Assembly (NCBI GenBank): GCA_944383245.1
Contig: CALWOU010000011.1
Coordinates: forward strand, 1 to 40,117
DNA: 40,117 bases
Direction: 5' to 3'
Origin: an uncultured Clostridia bacterium
Lineage (GTDB): Bacteria; Bacillota; Clostridia; Christensenellales; UBA1242
The position numbers and the translations under genes were made by a program. The number at the start of each line of letters is the position of its first letter. The first letter of the stretch is position 1. This document shows positions 1 to 7,341 of this stretch, piece by piece. The notes under the pieces are model-generated. The model was not told where the DNA came from. It did no database searches and saw only the letters and a list, made by a program, of their open reading frames with translations.

Positions 1-2
1 AT

Positions 3-77
3 AGGGGAGTGGCTCAACGGTAGAGTAGCGGTCTCCAAAACCGTAGGTTGCGTGTTCGAATCGCGTCTCCCCTGCCA
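3..77 (+). tRNA. trnW: tRNA-Trp (CCA anticodon), CCA end encoded
   Basis: A complete cloverleaf can be drawn. The acceptor stem is AGGGGAG (3-9) with CTCCCCT (67-73), discriminator G74, and an encoded CCA at 75-77. The anticodon stem GCGGT/ACCGT closes the seven-base loop CTCCAAA, which places CCA at the anticodon, so it reads UGG as tryptophan. The T arm contains GTTCGAATC. A CCA anticodon rather than TCA agrees with TGA being a stop here. Confidence 0.97.
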
Positions 78-95
78 TTAATTTTAAATTGAATT

Positions 96-117
96 GACCA
101 TTTAAAGGTCTTTTTTT
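96..117 (+). terminator. Terminator after tRNA-Trp
   Basis: The stem GACC/GGTC (96-99 with 107-110) encloses an AT-only loop and is followed by seven T residues (111-117). The stem is short, but its position 19 nt after the tRNA end fits an intrinsic terminator. Confidence 0.6.
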
Positions 118-315
118 ATTGAAATTAATAAATTGTTTATTTTTTAACAAATAATAAAGTTATTAAACAATCAAGAATTAGTATTTAACTTATTTATTCA
201 ATAGATAGAAATTAAGTAATTTTATAAATAGTAATTTAAGAATTAAACAAATAATAGTTAAAATTTAAATAAATTATAATTAAAGTTATAATAAGCAAGA
301 ATTGAACTTATTTAT

Positions 316-344
316 TTGACAAATAGAGATTATTTTTTTATAAT
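316..344 (+). promoter_or_regulatory. Consensus sigma-A promoter of rnhA
   Basis: A perfect TTGACA (316-321), a 17-bp spacer and a perfect TATAAT (339-344). The -10 box ends seven bases before the ATG at 352, so transcription would start at or next to the start codon. The TTG that opens the longest reading frame at 316 is therefore the -35 box and not a start codon. Confidence 0.88.
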
Positions 345-351
345 GAAAAAT

Positions 352-789
352 ATGAAAAAAGTAAAGATTTACACTGACGGTGCGTGCAGTGGCAACCCGG
401 GTAAAGGTGGCTGGGGTGCTGTTCTTTTTTATAGAGATGAAAAACGTGAGATTAGCGGATATGAGGAAAACACTACTAATAACAAAATGGAATTAACCGC
501 TGCGATTAAAGCGTTAGAAAGACTAAAAGAACCTTGCGAGGTTGAATTGTATAGCGATAGTGCATATTTAGTAAACGCATTTTTAGAAGGTTGGCTAACC
601 AAGTGGCAGATGAACGGCTTTAAGTCATCTAACAAAAAACCCGTTCAAAACGTTGATTTATGGCAAAAACTAATTGATTTAAATAACATTCACAAAATAA
701 CTTGGATAAAAGTTAAAGGTCACGCAGATAACGTCTATAACAATAGGTGCGACGCACTTGCAACAGGCGAAATTGCAAAACATAAATAA
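352..789 (+). CDS. rnhA: Ribonuclease HI
   Basis: RNase HI cleaves the RNA strand of RNA-DNA hybrids (R-loops, primers) in the cytoplasm using two metal ions. All expected catalytic residues are visible from the ATG at 352: D9 in YTDGACSGNPG, E47 in KMELTAA, D69 in SDSAY, H124 in KGHADN and D134 in RCDALA. The length of 145 aa is close to the 155 aa of the E. coli enzyme, and spacing of the catalytic residues is nearly identical. Earlier in-frame starts are TTG at 316 and ATG at 343, but these lie in the -35 and -10 region of a consensus promoter, so 352 is preferred. No Shine-Dalgarno precedes it and a leaderless mRNA is inferred. The gene stands alone and converges on the ABC permease gene. 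Confidence 0.95.
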   Translation: MKKVKIYTDGACSGNPGKGGWGAVLFYRDEKREISGYEENTTNNKMELTAAIKALERLKEPCEVELYSDSAYLVNAFLEGWLTKWQMNGFKSSNKKPVQNVDLWQKLIDLNNIHKITWIKVKGHADNVYNNRCDALATGEIAKHK

Positions 790-875
790 ATATCATTTTT
801 AATAAACAAGTCAATTTATAAATTTAATTAAATACAATGTAGGTCATAATCAAATTTTTATCTAACTTTAATCCT

Positions 876-911
876 AAAAAACAACCTAATATACAGGTTG
901 CTTTTTGTTTT
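876..911. terminator. Bidirectional terminator between rnhA and the ABC operon
   Basis: The perfect 6-bp stem CAACCT/AGGTTG (882-887 with 895-900) is flanked by AAAAAA on the left (876-881) and CTTTTTGTTTT on the right. It can terminate both rnhA on the plus strand and the ABC transporter operon on the minus strand, which converge here. Confidence 0.75.
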
Positions 912-924
912 ATTTACTTTTTGT

Positions 925-2667
925 TTATAATTCTTTTTTCTTAAATAATCTAGCACTAATAAAGTTGCAAATGACAACAATTAGTAGTATCACAGCAATG
1001 GTTAAAATGATATTTGAACCCGCATAAATCTTTTCGCCTAGCATATTATTTAGTAGGTTATCTTGAACTGCATAGATTGAACTACCAAATAGGGCATATA
1101 ATGAAATGTGTGAGAAAGGATAGAATGCAAGTCCGCTATTAATTCCGCCAAACACAATTGGCAAGATAACGTTGATAATATAGAACACAAGCATAATTGT
1201 AACAGCAAATAGGTCAGATTTTAATAATGTTGCGAGTAGAGCAGAGATTGCCATATAAACCAAAACTTCAAGCAATAAACTAACAAGGAACACAACAATC
1301 ATAACAAGCGGGTGCATAGTTATTGCAACACTGCTATTAAATATTGTTAAAATTTCCAAACTATAAAATCCGTACACTGCGCCACCAACAAGTAAGGCAA
1401 TGATAGCGCTAAATATTGTCATAATAACAGTCATTATAAACACGGCTAGTAGTTTTCCGAATAAAATATTGTATCTGCTAACAGGTCTAATTGCAAGATA
1501 ACGCATAGAACCGTCTTTAATCTCACCACTTATTGCGTGAATAGTTGACATTATAGCATAAACAATCAAAATAAATGAGAATAATTTTAAAATGAAATAC
1601 ACATAATCATAGGCATTAATTTGATTATTAGATGTAATACCTATTGTAAGAGGGTTTGCAAATTCATCCTCTGTTTTGTTGTTTTCAAACAAATAATCAT
1701 ATTTAATCAGTAGAGAGTTTGCGTTATATTCGCTCTCAGTGTCTAAAAACAATAAGTTTAATTGCTCATTTGTTGAAGTGAATGAAAATGCGTTTGATAA
1801 AAGTTCATTTCTTACTAAATTTGAATATGTTCTAGCAGTTGAAGCATATAAGTTTACAAGTCTACCAAGTTCATTTCTTGCGCTTCCGTCACTATCAATT
1901 GTAGTGTCCGCCTGGAACTCTTGATTTAACTCAACTATTTGTGAATGTATCTCTTCTAGGCGATTTGTAATAATGGTGAGTCTTGAATTTTTATCTGTTG
2001 AAGTGTATTTATTTATTGTTTCTTCACTTAAATTAGGGTAGATGAATGATTCAAACACACTATTAAATTGAGGTCTTAAATTTTGCTCATAATCGTGGCA
2101 AATTTCAGAAATTTGCTCTTTTGTGGCAGTAACATCGAAAATTTTTAGCATTTCGTCATACAAACTATTATATTCTCTATAATTTTCTGTTGTTGTAACA
2201 ATTAAATACGAGCCTTGACTTGTTGCATTGATTGCATTTGAAACTATTGTGTTTAAATTTCTAAGTGCAGAAAGAAGATTATTTTTTATAGTCGCGATAT
2301 ACTCACTGCTTGAATCATTCACGCTTGATTCTTTATACGCGTTGTAATACGTTTCAAAATTTTGTTTTGCATTGTCGATTTTCTCTTTGGTTGTGCTACC
2401 GCCTTCGTTGTACCGCGCAACACTTTCAGTTGCGTCCGAAATCAAATCGTCATATTCTACTTTAATGCCAGAATTAACACCATTGCCAACATAGTCCGAA
2501 TATTGCATATCAAACGAACCGCTTAAATTTATAGTGTTATCTTGATAAAGCGATGGTTCGTATATAAAAACACCTAAAACTAAAATAACAGCAAGCAAAA
2601 TAGCCAAGACATAAATTCCCGGCTTAGACACAATTTTCTTTAATTCTGCGTTTATTATTTTAAACAT
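925..2667 (-). CDS. ABC-2 type transporter permease with large extracytoplasmic domain
   Basis: 580 aa membrane subunit of an ABC exporter. One hydrophobic helix lies at about residues 16-36, followed by about 310 polar residues predicted to sit outside the membrane (helical, rich in E, N and S). Five or six further transmembrane helices fill about 350-575. This 1 + large loop + 5 layout matches ABC-2 permeases of the bacitracin/multidrug export class. It is the last gene of a padR-ATPase-permease operon, 45 nt after the ATPase gene, with an AGGAGA ribosome-binding site in front of the ATG. The exported substrate cannot be told from sequence; peptide or antibiotic export, or envelope stress relief, is an inference from the family. 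Confidence 0.85.
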   Translation of the reverse strand: MFKIINAELKKIVSKPGIYVLAILLAVILVLGVFIYEPSLYQDNTINLSGSFDMQYSDYVGNGVNSGIKVEYDDLISDATESVARYNEGGSTTKEKIDNAKQNFETYYNAYKESSVNDSSSEYIATIKNNLLSALRNLNTIVSNAINATSQGSYLIVTTTENYREYNSLYDEMLKIFDVTATKEQISEICHDYEQNLRPQFNSVFESFIYPNLSEETINKYTSTDKNSRLTIITNRLEEIHSQIVELNQEFQADTTIDSDGSARNELGRLVNLYASTARTYSNLVRNELLSNAFSFTSTNEQLNLLFLDTESEYNANSLLIKYDYLFENNKTEDEFANPLTIGITSNNQINAYDYVYFILKLFSFILIVYAIMSTIHAISGEIKDGSMRYLAIRPVSRYNILFGKLLAVFIMTVIMTIFSAIIALLVGGAVYGFYSLEILTIFNSSVAITMHPLVMIVVFLVSLLLEVLVYMAISALLATLLKSDLFAVTIMLVFYIINVILPIVFGGINSGLAFYPFSHISLYALFGSSIYAVQDNLLNNMLGEKIYAGSNIILTIAVILLIVVICNFISARLFKKKEL

Positions 2668-2712
2668 ATTTCTCCTATTTCAAAAACAAATTGCTTATCT
2701 TTTTACTTAAAT

Positions 2713-3645
2713 TTATATAATACTAGTTGACGACCTTCTGCTATTTAAAATCTCAAAGTATAACTCTTCAAGTGATTTTTGAATTTTCTTAATTCCGTAA
2801 ATCTTAATTTTCTTATGTGTAAGATATGATATAATTGTTGCTATGCTTTGCTCTTTAATTGGCGCAATAACTGAATTTCCAACAACTTTTGTTTTTAAAT
2901 TAAACTTTTGTTTAATTAATAGGGCAGCATAGTTAGGATAATTGCACATTAATTGAATTCTTTGCTTATCTTCCACCATTTGATTTATTTCTTGCATTGT
3001 TTTGTATTCTATAATTTTTCCATCATTAATAACACCGATAACATCGCAAATTTGCTCAAGTTCTGCTAGGTTGTGACTTGAAATGATGATTGCCATTTTT
3101 TCGTTATCAGCAAGCACGCGCAAAACGTTACGCATTTCAACAATGCCATTAGGGTCAAGCCCGTTTGTAGGTTCATCTAAGATTAAAAGTTGAGGTTTAT
3201 TTAAAAGCGCTTGAGCAATTCCAAGACGTTGCTTCATACCAAGAGAGTAGGTAGAAACTTTATCCTTAATTCTATTTTCAAGACCAACAAGTTTAACAAT
3301 ATTTGAAATTCTCGCTTGTGCTTTTTTACCATAGAAACTTGCAAAAAGTTTTAGGTTTTTAAGCCCGGACATATACGAATATAGTTGAGGAATTTCAACC
3401 ACTGCGCCAACACTTGAAATTGCTTTTTTGAATGCGTGTTGCACACTATAACCTGAGATTCTAACACTTCCACGTGTTATAGGAGTGAGCCCGGTTATCA
3501 TTCTTATTGTGGTTGACTTTCCTGCGCCATTAGGTCCTACAAAACCAAAAATTTGACCTGGAAAAACAGAAAAGTTAACGTCTTGAACAACGTTTTTCTT
3601 TCCATAAGTTTTAGTTAAGCCTTCAACTTTTAAAACAGGCAACAT
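2713..3645 (-). CDS. ABC transporter ATP-binding protein
   Basis: 310 aa nucleotide-binding subunit. Walker A GPNGAGKST is at residues 37-45, the signature YSLGMKQR at 133-140, Walker B LLILDEP at 153-159, and the switch histidine in SSHNL at 191. The last 90 or so residues form the C-terminal extension usual in BcrA/YxlF-type exporters. A strong GGAGGG ribosome-binding site precedes the ATG. It sits 11 nt after the padR stop and just ahead of the permease it presumably energises. The domain assignment is secure; the substrate is unknown. Confidence 0.93.
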   Translation of the reverse strand: MLPVLKVEGLTKTYGKKNVVQDVNFSVFPGQIFGFVGPNGAGKSTTIRMITGLTPITRGSVRISGYSVQHAFKKAISSVGAVVEIPQLYSYMSGLKNLKLFASFYGKKAQARISNIVKLVGLENRIKDKVSTYSLGMKQRLGIAQALLNKPQLLILDEPTNGLDPNGIVEMRNVLRVLADNEKMAIIISSHNLAELEQICDVIGVINDGKIIEYKTMQEINQMVEDKQRIQLMCNYPNYAALLIKQKFNLKTKVVGNSVIAPIKEQSIATIISYLTHKKIKIYGIKKIQKSLEELYFEILNSRRSSTSII

Positions 3646-3656
3646 TTTCCCTCCAT

Positions 3657-5075
3657 TTATATTCGTTTAACAAGAAATATGTAAGAAAATAAAATATCAA
3701 TATACAGTGTTGTGCCAATTATAAGTGGGGCATATAGATTTGCAAAATTTGATAAGTCAAATATATTTTCAACACCACTATTCACACTCACAATCACACA
3801 TATAATGAAAATCGCAATAAACACTGCAGTTGCAATAATAATATGTTTTTTAATATCAATTTTTAATGGTTTTTCTTTATGTTTTAGCCTAAAATTTTCT
3901 GCGTTTGATAAAAATAGAGTGATTGAAAACATTATAAATCCAATGCTCGCGATTAAGAATATGTAATAAAGTGGGCTAGCGGAAAGGTAGTTTACACTGA
4001 TTGCACACACAATCAGCATTGCAATCAAATATGCGCAAGTTGATAGCAATCTATATAGCATATTTTTGGTTAACTTTTTGCTGTAAACGTAACTTTTGTC
4101 TGATTTTAAATTGACATAATCAACATATTTAATTTCGTCGCTGACGTCTGCTTTGTATTCAACGTTATCTGTTAGGAAATTTTCAACCGAATTATCTTTT
4201 TTAACATCTCTTAATTTTGATTTGTATTCATCAGAGAGCATAGTAAAATTAGTTTGCGTAAATTTAGAAACATTATCGTTAGTTGCAAAATTTTCTTCTT
4301 TGTTTTGACTATTATCTTTCAAAACAGTTGTATTTTGCTGATTTATTTCAACTTCGGTTGCTGTGTCAATACTATTATTCGAAAAAACTTCGCTACTAGG
4401 CAACACACTTTCTTTTATCTCAACTGTGTCTTGGTTTGATTTTATTTGATTGGTGTTTTCGTCATCAACTAGCAAATCCATAATAGACACGTATTTTGTT
4501 TCACTAGATTCGATTTTACTTTGTTTAATCCTTTCTTGACGCAATGCCTCTAAATCATCATCATTTTCATCCTCTTGTTTTTCATACAAATTTGCACTGT
4601 TGGATAGGCTAGAATAGACGTCATCAGACGAATTTGAGGTAGAAAGATTATCAAATTCTATTTTTTGAGGCTGAATGCTTTCGCTATATGAATTTGATAG
4701 TGTTTCATTTTGTTCAAATTGAATGTCTAATTCATTTTTTGATTCACTAATTGAATTTTGGTTTTCAATATCTGAATCTTCATCTTTTAATGCGTTTTCA
4801 AGTAGCACTGAAAAACTAGGAAGGGTAGACACTTGATTGTTTCCATATTGTGTTAATTTATAATAGTGGCGCTTGCCTCCAATTTCGCTATCTTCCCAAT
4901 AGGATGAAATAAATTTTGATTTTTCCAATTTTTTTAATATTGTGTAAAGTGTAGGTTGTTTTATCACAACCTTTCCATTAGATTTAGTTTCGATTGACTT
5001 TGTTAGTTCAATTCCATATTTTGCACCGTCTGATAACTCTAACAAAATCATTGGAATTAATTCAGCAGTTTTCAT
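3657..5075 (-). CDS. PadR-family regulator fused to an acidic linker and a four-helix membrane tail
   Basis: 472 aa, far longer than ordinary PadR repressors (about 110-180 aa). Residues 1-85 are a PadR winged helix-turn-helix, recognised by the YGIELTKSIE and QPTLYTILKKLE segments and the GGKRHYYKLT wing. Residues about 86-334 form a low-complexity linker rich in S, N, D, E and Q. Four hydrophobic segments follow at about 345-363, 368-390, 411-430 and 446-468. The protein would thus be a DNA-binding domain on a cytoplasmic tether anchored in the membrane. It has an AGGGG ribosome-binding site and a strong promoter and heads the operon with the ABC transporter, so it probably controls that operon. 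Membrane sensing of a signal is inference. Clean domain boundaries and an unbroken frame argue against an accidental fusion. Confidence 0.85.
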   Translation of the reverse strand: MKTAELIPMILLELSDGAKYGIELTKSIETKSNGKVVIKQPTLYTILKKLEKSKFISSYWEDSEIGGKRHYYKLTQYGNNQVSTLPSFSVLLENALKDEDSDIENQNSISESKNELDIQFEQNETLSNSYSESIQPQKIEFDNLSTSNSSDDVYSSLSNSANLYEKQEDENDDDLEALRQERIKQSKIESSETKYVSIMDLLVDDENTNQIKSNQDTVEIKESVLPSSEVFSNNSIDTATEVEINQQNTTVLKDNSQNKEENFATNDNVSKFTQTNFTMLSDEYKSKLRDVKKDNSVENFLTDNVEYKADVSDEIKYVDYVNLKSDKSYVYSKKLTKNMLYRLLSTCAYLIAMLIVCAISVNYLSASPLYYIFLIASIGFIMFSITLFLSNAENFRLKHKEKPLKIDIKKHIIIATAVFIAIFIICVIVSVNSGVENIFDLSNFANLYAPLIIGTTLYIDILFSYIFLVKRI

Positions 5076-5119
5076 TTTACCCCTTTTAATAAATTAAAGT
5101 ACACGTTATATTTGTTTTC

Positions 5120-5131
5120 TACTAGTTTACA
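5120..5131 (-). repeat. 12-bp repeat TGTAAACTAGTA in the padR leader (copy 1)
   Basis: An exact copy of this 12-mer lies at 7216-7227 on the opposite strand, inside the promoter region of the recombinase gene. Here it falls about 10-20 bases after the predicted transcription start of the padR operon, where a repressor operator would be expected. The core ACTAGT is palindromic. The function is unknown. Confidence 0.5.
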
Positions 5132-5146
5132 CTTACGATTGATAAT

Positions 5147-5176
5147 ATTATAAAATATTTTATCAAATAAAGTCAA
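5147..5176 (-). promoter_or_regulatory. sigma-A promoter of the padR-ABC operon
   Basis: On the minus strand, TTGACT (5171-5176), an 18-bp spacer and a perfect TATAAT (5147-5152). It lies 71 nt upstream of the padR ATG and just downstream of the lexA terminator. Confidence 0.8.
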
Positions 5177-5183
5177 TAAAAAC

Positions 5184-5247
5184 AATAAAAAAAGGACAAT
5201 TTGTAATTATAAAGTGACCCTAGTGCGTGTCAGTTCAATTATCCTTT
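5184..5247 (-). terminator. Long structured terminator after lexA
   Basis: On the minus strand an 11-bp stem with one G-U pair forms between 5236-5247 and 5191-5203. It encloses a smaller TGAC/GTCA hairpin and is followed by TTTTTTTATTGTTTTT. It lies about 90 nt after the lexA stop and separates lexA from the padR promoter. Confidence 0.6.
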
Positions 5248-5339
5248 GATATTTATTGATTTTAAAACAATTAAATTATTAATTTTTTAAAAATTTGATA
5301 ATATAATTCTAATTTTATGCCTAAAACGTAGATTTACAA

Positions 5340-5924
5340 TTAAAATTTGTTTCGAATTAGACCAACTACTTTTCCTAAAATATTAACTTGGCTTGTAATG
5401 ATAGGGCGCATATAAGGATTTTCTGGTTGCAATCTGAAATAGCCATTTTCTTTGTAAAAACGCTTAACAGTAGCTTCATTTTCAATTAAACACGCCACAA
5501 TTTCGCCATTATTTGCCACATCTTGCTTTGAAATAACAACATAATCTCCAGATAAAATGCCCGCATTTATCATACTATCGCCTTTAACTTTAAGAATGAA
5601 TAAATTACTCCCTTTAAATAAATTTTCATTAAATAAAAACTTATCAATAAGATTTTCTTCTGCGAGAATAGGGGCGCCCGCTGCAATTTCGCCTATAACA
5701 GGTATCGAAACACTATTAACCGATTTATCAGTTAACTCTATAGCACGATTTTTATTTCCATCTCTAACAATTTTTCCTGCATCTTCCAACTTTTTTAGAT
5801 GGTAAACAACGCTAGACGTTGAATCTAGTTTAACATAATTACAAATCTCTCTAATAGAAGGAGGGTAACCATTAGAACTAATAAATTTAACTATAAAATC
5901 ATACACAATTTCTGTTTTATCCAT
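5340..5924 (-). CDS. lexA: LexA, SOS-response repressor
   Basis: LexA represses the SOS regulon and cleaves itself when RecA filaments form on damaged DNA. The 194 aa sequence has an N-terminal winged helix (about 1-65, with PPSIREICNYV as the start of the DNA-reading part), the Ala82-Gly83 cleavage bond in EIAAGAP, and the catalytic dyad Ser117 (KGDSM) and Lys154 (ATVKRF). The gene has an AGGAG ribosome-binding site and its own promoter overlapped by a near-consensus SOS box at 5967-5980, so it is autoregulated. It follows a tyrosine recombinase gene on the same strand with a 198-nt gap. Confidence 0.97.
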   Translation of the reverse strand: MDKTEIVYDFIVKFISSNGYPPSIREICNYVKLDSTSSVVYHLKKLEDAGKIVRDGNKNRAIELTDKSVNSVSIPVIGEIAAGAPILAEENLIDKFLFNENLFKGSNLFILKVKGDSMINAGILSGDYVVISKQDVANNGEIVACLIENEATVKRFYKENGYFRLQPENPYMRPIITSQVNILGKVVGLIRNKF

Positions 5925-5939
5925 AAAAACTCCTAGAAA

Positions 5940-5969
5940 AGTGTAACATATTCATAAATTTATTGTCAA
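5940..5969 (-). promoter_or_regulatory. lexA promoter
   Basis: On the minus strand a perfect TTGACA -35 box (5964-5969), an 18-bp spacer and TACACT as -10 (5940-5945) preceded by TG. The weak -10 and good -35 fit a promoter meant to be repressed. Confidence 0.65.
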
Positions 5970-5980
5970 ACATTTGTTCG
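5967..5980 (-). promoter_or_regulatory. SOS box (LexA operator) of lexA
   Basis: On the minus strand the sequence is CGAACAAATGTTTG, which fits the Gram-positive SOS operator CGAAC-RNRY-GTTYG in all positions. It overlaps the -35 box of lexA, giving classical autoregulation. Confidence 0.85.
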
Positions 5981-6122
5981 ATAATTTTTGTAAATAAATG
6001 CTTTTTATATATAAATTATTGCTAAACCATCGCATTACATTTGTAAATTCCAAGTTATTTAGATTTTGAAAAGTGCACAAAACAATGTGTACTTAATAAA
6101 GATAACACATAATATCTTGTGG

Positions 6123-7169
6123 TTAGTCTTGTTTTAATTTAACTTTTCCAGCTACTGAACGTCTAACATCATCATCAATTGCTGCGTAGTGTTTTTTAGT
6201 TGTGTTAACGTCTTTATGACCTAAAACTTCGGCAACTATATAAATATCATTTGTTTCGTGATAAAGATTTGTGCCATAGGTGGAGCGGAGTTTGTGTGGG
6301 GTAATATGTTTAAGTGGAGTTGCCACTAACGCATATTTTTTTACTAAATACTCCATACTGCGCACCATCATACGTTTGTTTTGAGATGATAAAAACAATG
6401 CGCGTTCTTCTTTTGGAACGTTTAATGTGTCGCGCCAAGCGAGATATTGTTTTAAAACATTGGCTGTATCTTCACCAAAATATAAAATAACTTGATTGCC
6501 ACCTTTTCGTGTAACTCTAAACGAATTTAAGCTGAAATTTATATCATCAACGTTGAGTCCAACGCATTCGCTTACACGTATTCCTGTGGTTAAAAATAGT
6601 GAAATTATTGCATTGTCACGCACTTTGAATTTTTCGTTATATTTCTTTTGGTGTTCGCTAAATCCATTTAAGGTTTCGCACGAGTAGAGTAGTTCGGCAG
6701 TTTCTTGAGGTTCAAGTCGAATGATTGGTTTTTCGTGAAGTTTTGGCGATTTAACCTTACTTGCCACGTTTGCTTTTATCATATCTTTATTGAAAAAATA
6801 CTTGAAAAATGCGCGCAAAGTGGATAGTTTTCTTAGTTTTCCGCGCTCGCTATTAGTGAAAACTTCGCCATTGTCTTTGTCGTAATACGATAAATATGCC
6901 AAAAATCTCTCGATTGTTTGTGCGTCAATCCCGTCGATATCAGACATTGTGATAGACTTAATTTCTTTACCATAAAACGCGGTTTCATATGTAACCAAAT
7001 AATTGAAAAACAATTTTAAATCAACCGCATAATTTAGGCGAGTGAGTGGGGTGGTGGTATCTTGAATGCCTATGAAAAACACACTGCAAAATGCTGGCAA
7101 ATCGGCTAGCATTTCGTTTAATTTACGCATATTGTTGCGATTTCTATCTAAATAATAGTTGTTTGACAT
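6123..7169 (-). CDS. XerS-sized tyrosine recombinase
   Basis: 348 aa site-specific tyrosine recombinase. The catalytic set is complete: R198 (TGIRVSE), K222 (TRKGG), H292 and R295 (PHKLRSTYG), H318 (LGHKD) and nucleophile Y328 (KKHYAAI). The N-terminal core-binding SAM-like domain spans about 35-135. The length and the extra segment before the catalytic domain (about 160-183) are closer to the single-protein chromosome-dimer resolvase XerS (about 356 aa) than to XerC/XerD (about 295-305 aa). It has an AAGGAT ribosome-binding site and its own promoter. Repeat motifs shared with the intergenic region at 8.8-9.9 kb lie in that promoter. No phage genes are near, so a housekeeping resolvase is favoured over a prophage integrase, but the exact role is inference. 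Confidence 0.85.
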   Translation of the reverse strand: MSNNYYLDRNRNNMRKLNEMLADLPAFCSVFFIGIQDTTTPLTRLNYAVDLKLFFNYLVTYETAFYGKEIKSITMSDIDGIDAQTIERFLAYLSYYDKDNGEVFTNSERGKLRKLSTLRAFFKYFFNKDMIKANVASKVKSPKLHEKPIIRLEPQETAELLYSCETLNGFSEHQKKYNEKFKVRDNAIISLFLTTGIRVSECVGLNVDDINFSLNSFRVTRKGGNQVILYFGEDTANVLKQYLAWRDTLNVPKEERALFLSSQNKRMMVRSMEYLVKKYALVATPLKHITPHKLRSTYGTNLYHETNDIYIVAEVLGHKDVNTTKKHYAAIDDDVRRSVAGKVKLKQD

Positions 7170-7215
7170 AATTTCATCCTTTTATTTTACTAATAAATTG
7201 GTTTTAAGATAAAAC

Positions 7216-7227
7216 TGTAAACTAGTA
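7216..7227 (+). repeat. 12-bp repeat TGTAAACTAGTA (copy 2)
   Basis: Exact inverted partner of the element at 5120-5131. The two copies flank lexA and the recombinase gene in opposite orientation. Here it starts two bases after the -10 box of the recombinase promoter, over the predicted transcription start. Confidence 0.5.
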
Positions 7228-7229
7228 CT

Positions 7230-7258
7230 ATTATATCATATCTTTGCGTAAAAAACAA
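7230..7258 (-). promoter_or_regulatory. Promoter of the tyrosine recombinase gene
   Basis: On the minus strand TTGTTT (7253-7258), a 17-bp spacer and a perfect TATAAT (7230-7235). The spacer is made of the 17-bp motif that recurs at 8856-8872 and, in variant form, at 9882-9915. Binding of a protein to that motif would block this promoter. Confidence 0.7.
7238..7254 (-). repeat. 17-bp repeat TTTTTACGCAAAGATAT (copy A)
   Basis: On the minus strand this 17-mer is identical to 8856-8872 (plus strand). It also resembles both arms of the hairpin at 9882-9915 (TTTTGCGCAAAGAT). The similarity to the right hairpin arm extends a further ten bases (GATATAATAG here, GATATATAAG there). Confidence 0.75.
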
Positions 7259-7288
7259 ATGATTTTACACTATATTAATATATTTTAT

Positions 7289-7318
7289 TTGACATATGTG
7301 GTTAATATTTGTTAGAAT
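7289..7318 (+). promoter_or_regulatory. serS promoter
   Basis: A perfect TTGACA (7289-7294), an 18-bp spacer and TAGAAT (7313-7318). It overlaps the longer TTG-initiated reading frame that starts at 7309, which supports the downstream ATG at 7342 as the true start. Confidence 0.78.
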
Positions 7319-7341
7319 ATTGCGTATATAAAGAGGTAGGT

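Noticed and set aside
316..351. TTG start giving a 157-aa RNase H
   Set aside because: The TTG is the first three bases of a perfect -35 box and the next ATG (343) overlaps the -10 box; the family match begins at 352.
6123..7169. Prophage or ICE integrase
   Set aside because: No phage, conjugation or attachment genes flank it, it has a housekeeping neighbour (lexA), and its size and domain layout fit a XerS-like resolvase better.
7309..7341. N-terminal extension of SerRS from 7309
   Set aside because: It overlaps the promoter -10 box, and the family start MIDINLIR with an upstream AGAGGTAGG lies at 7342.
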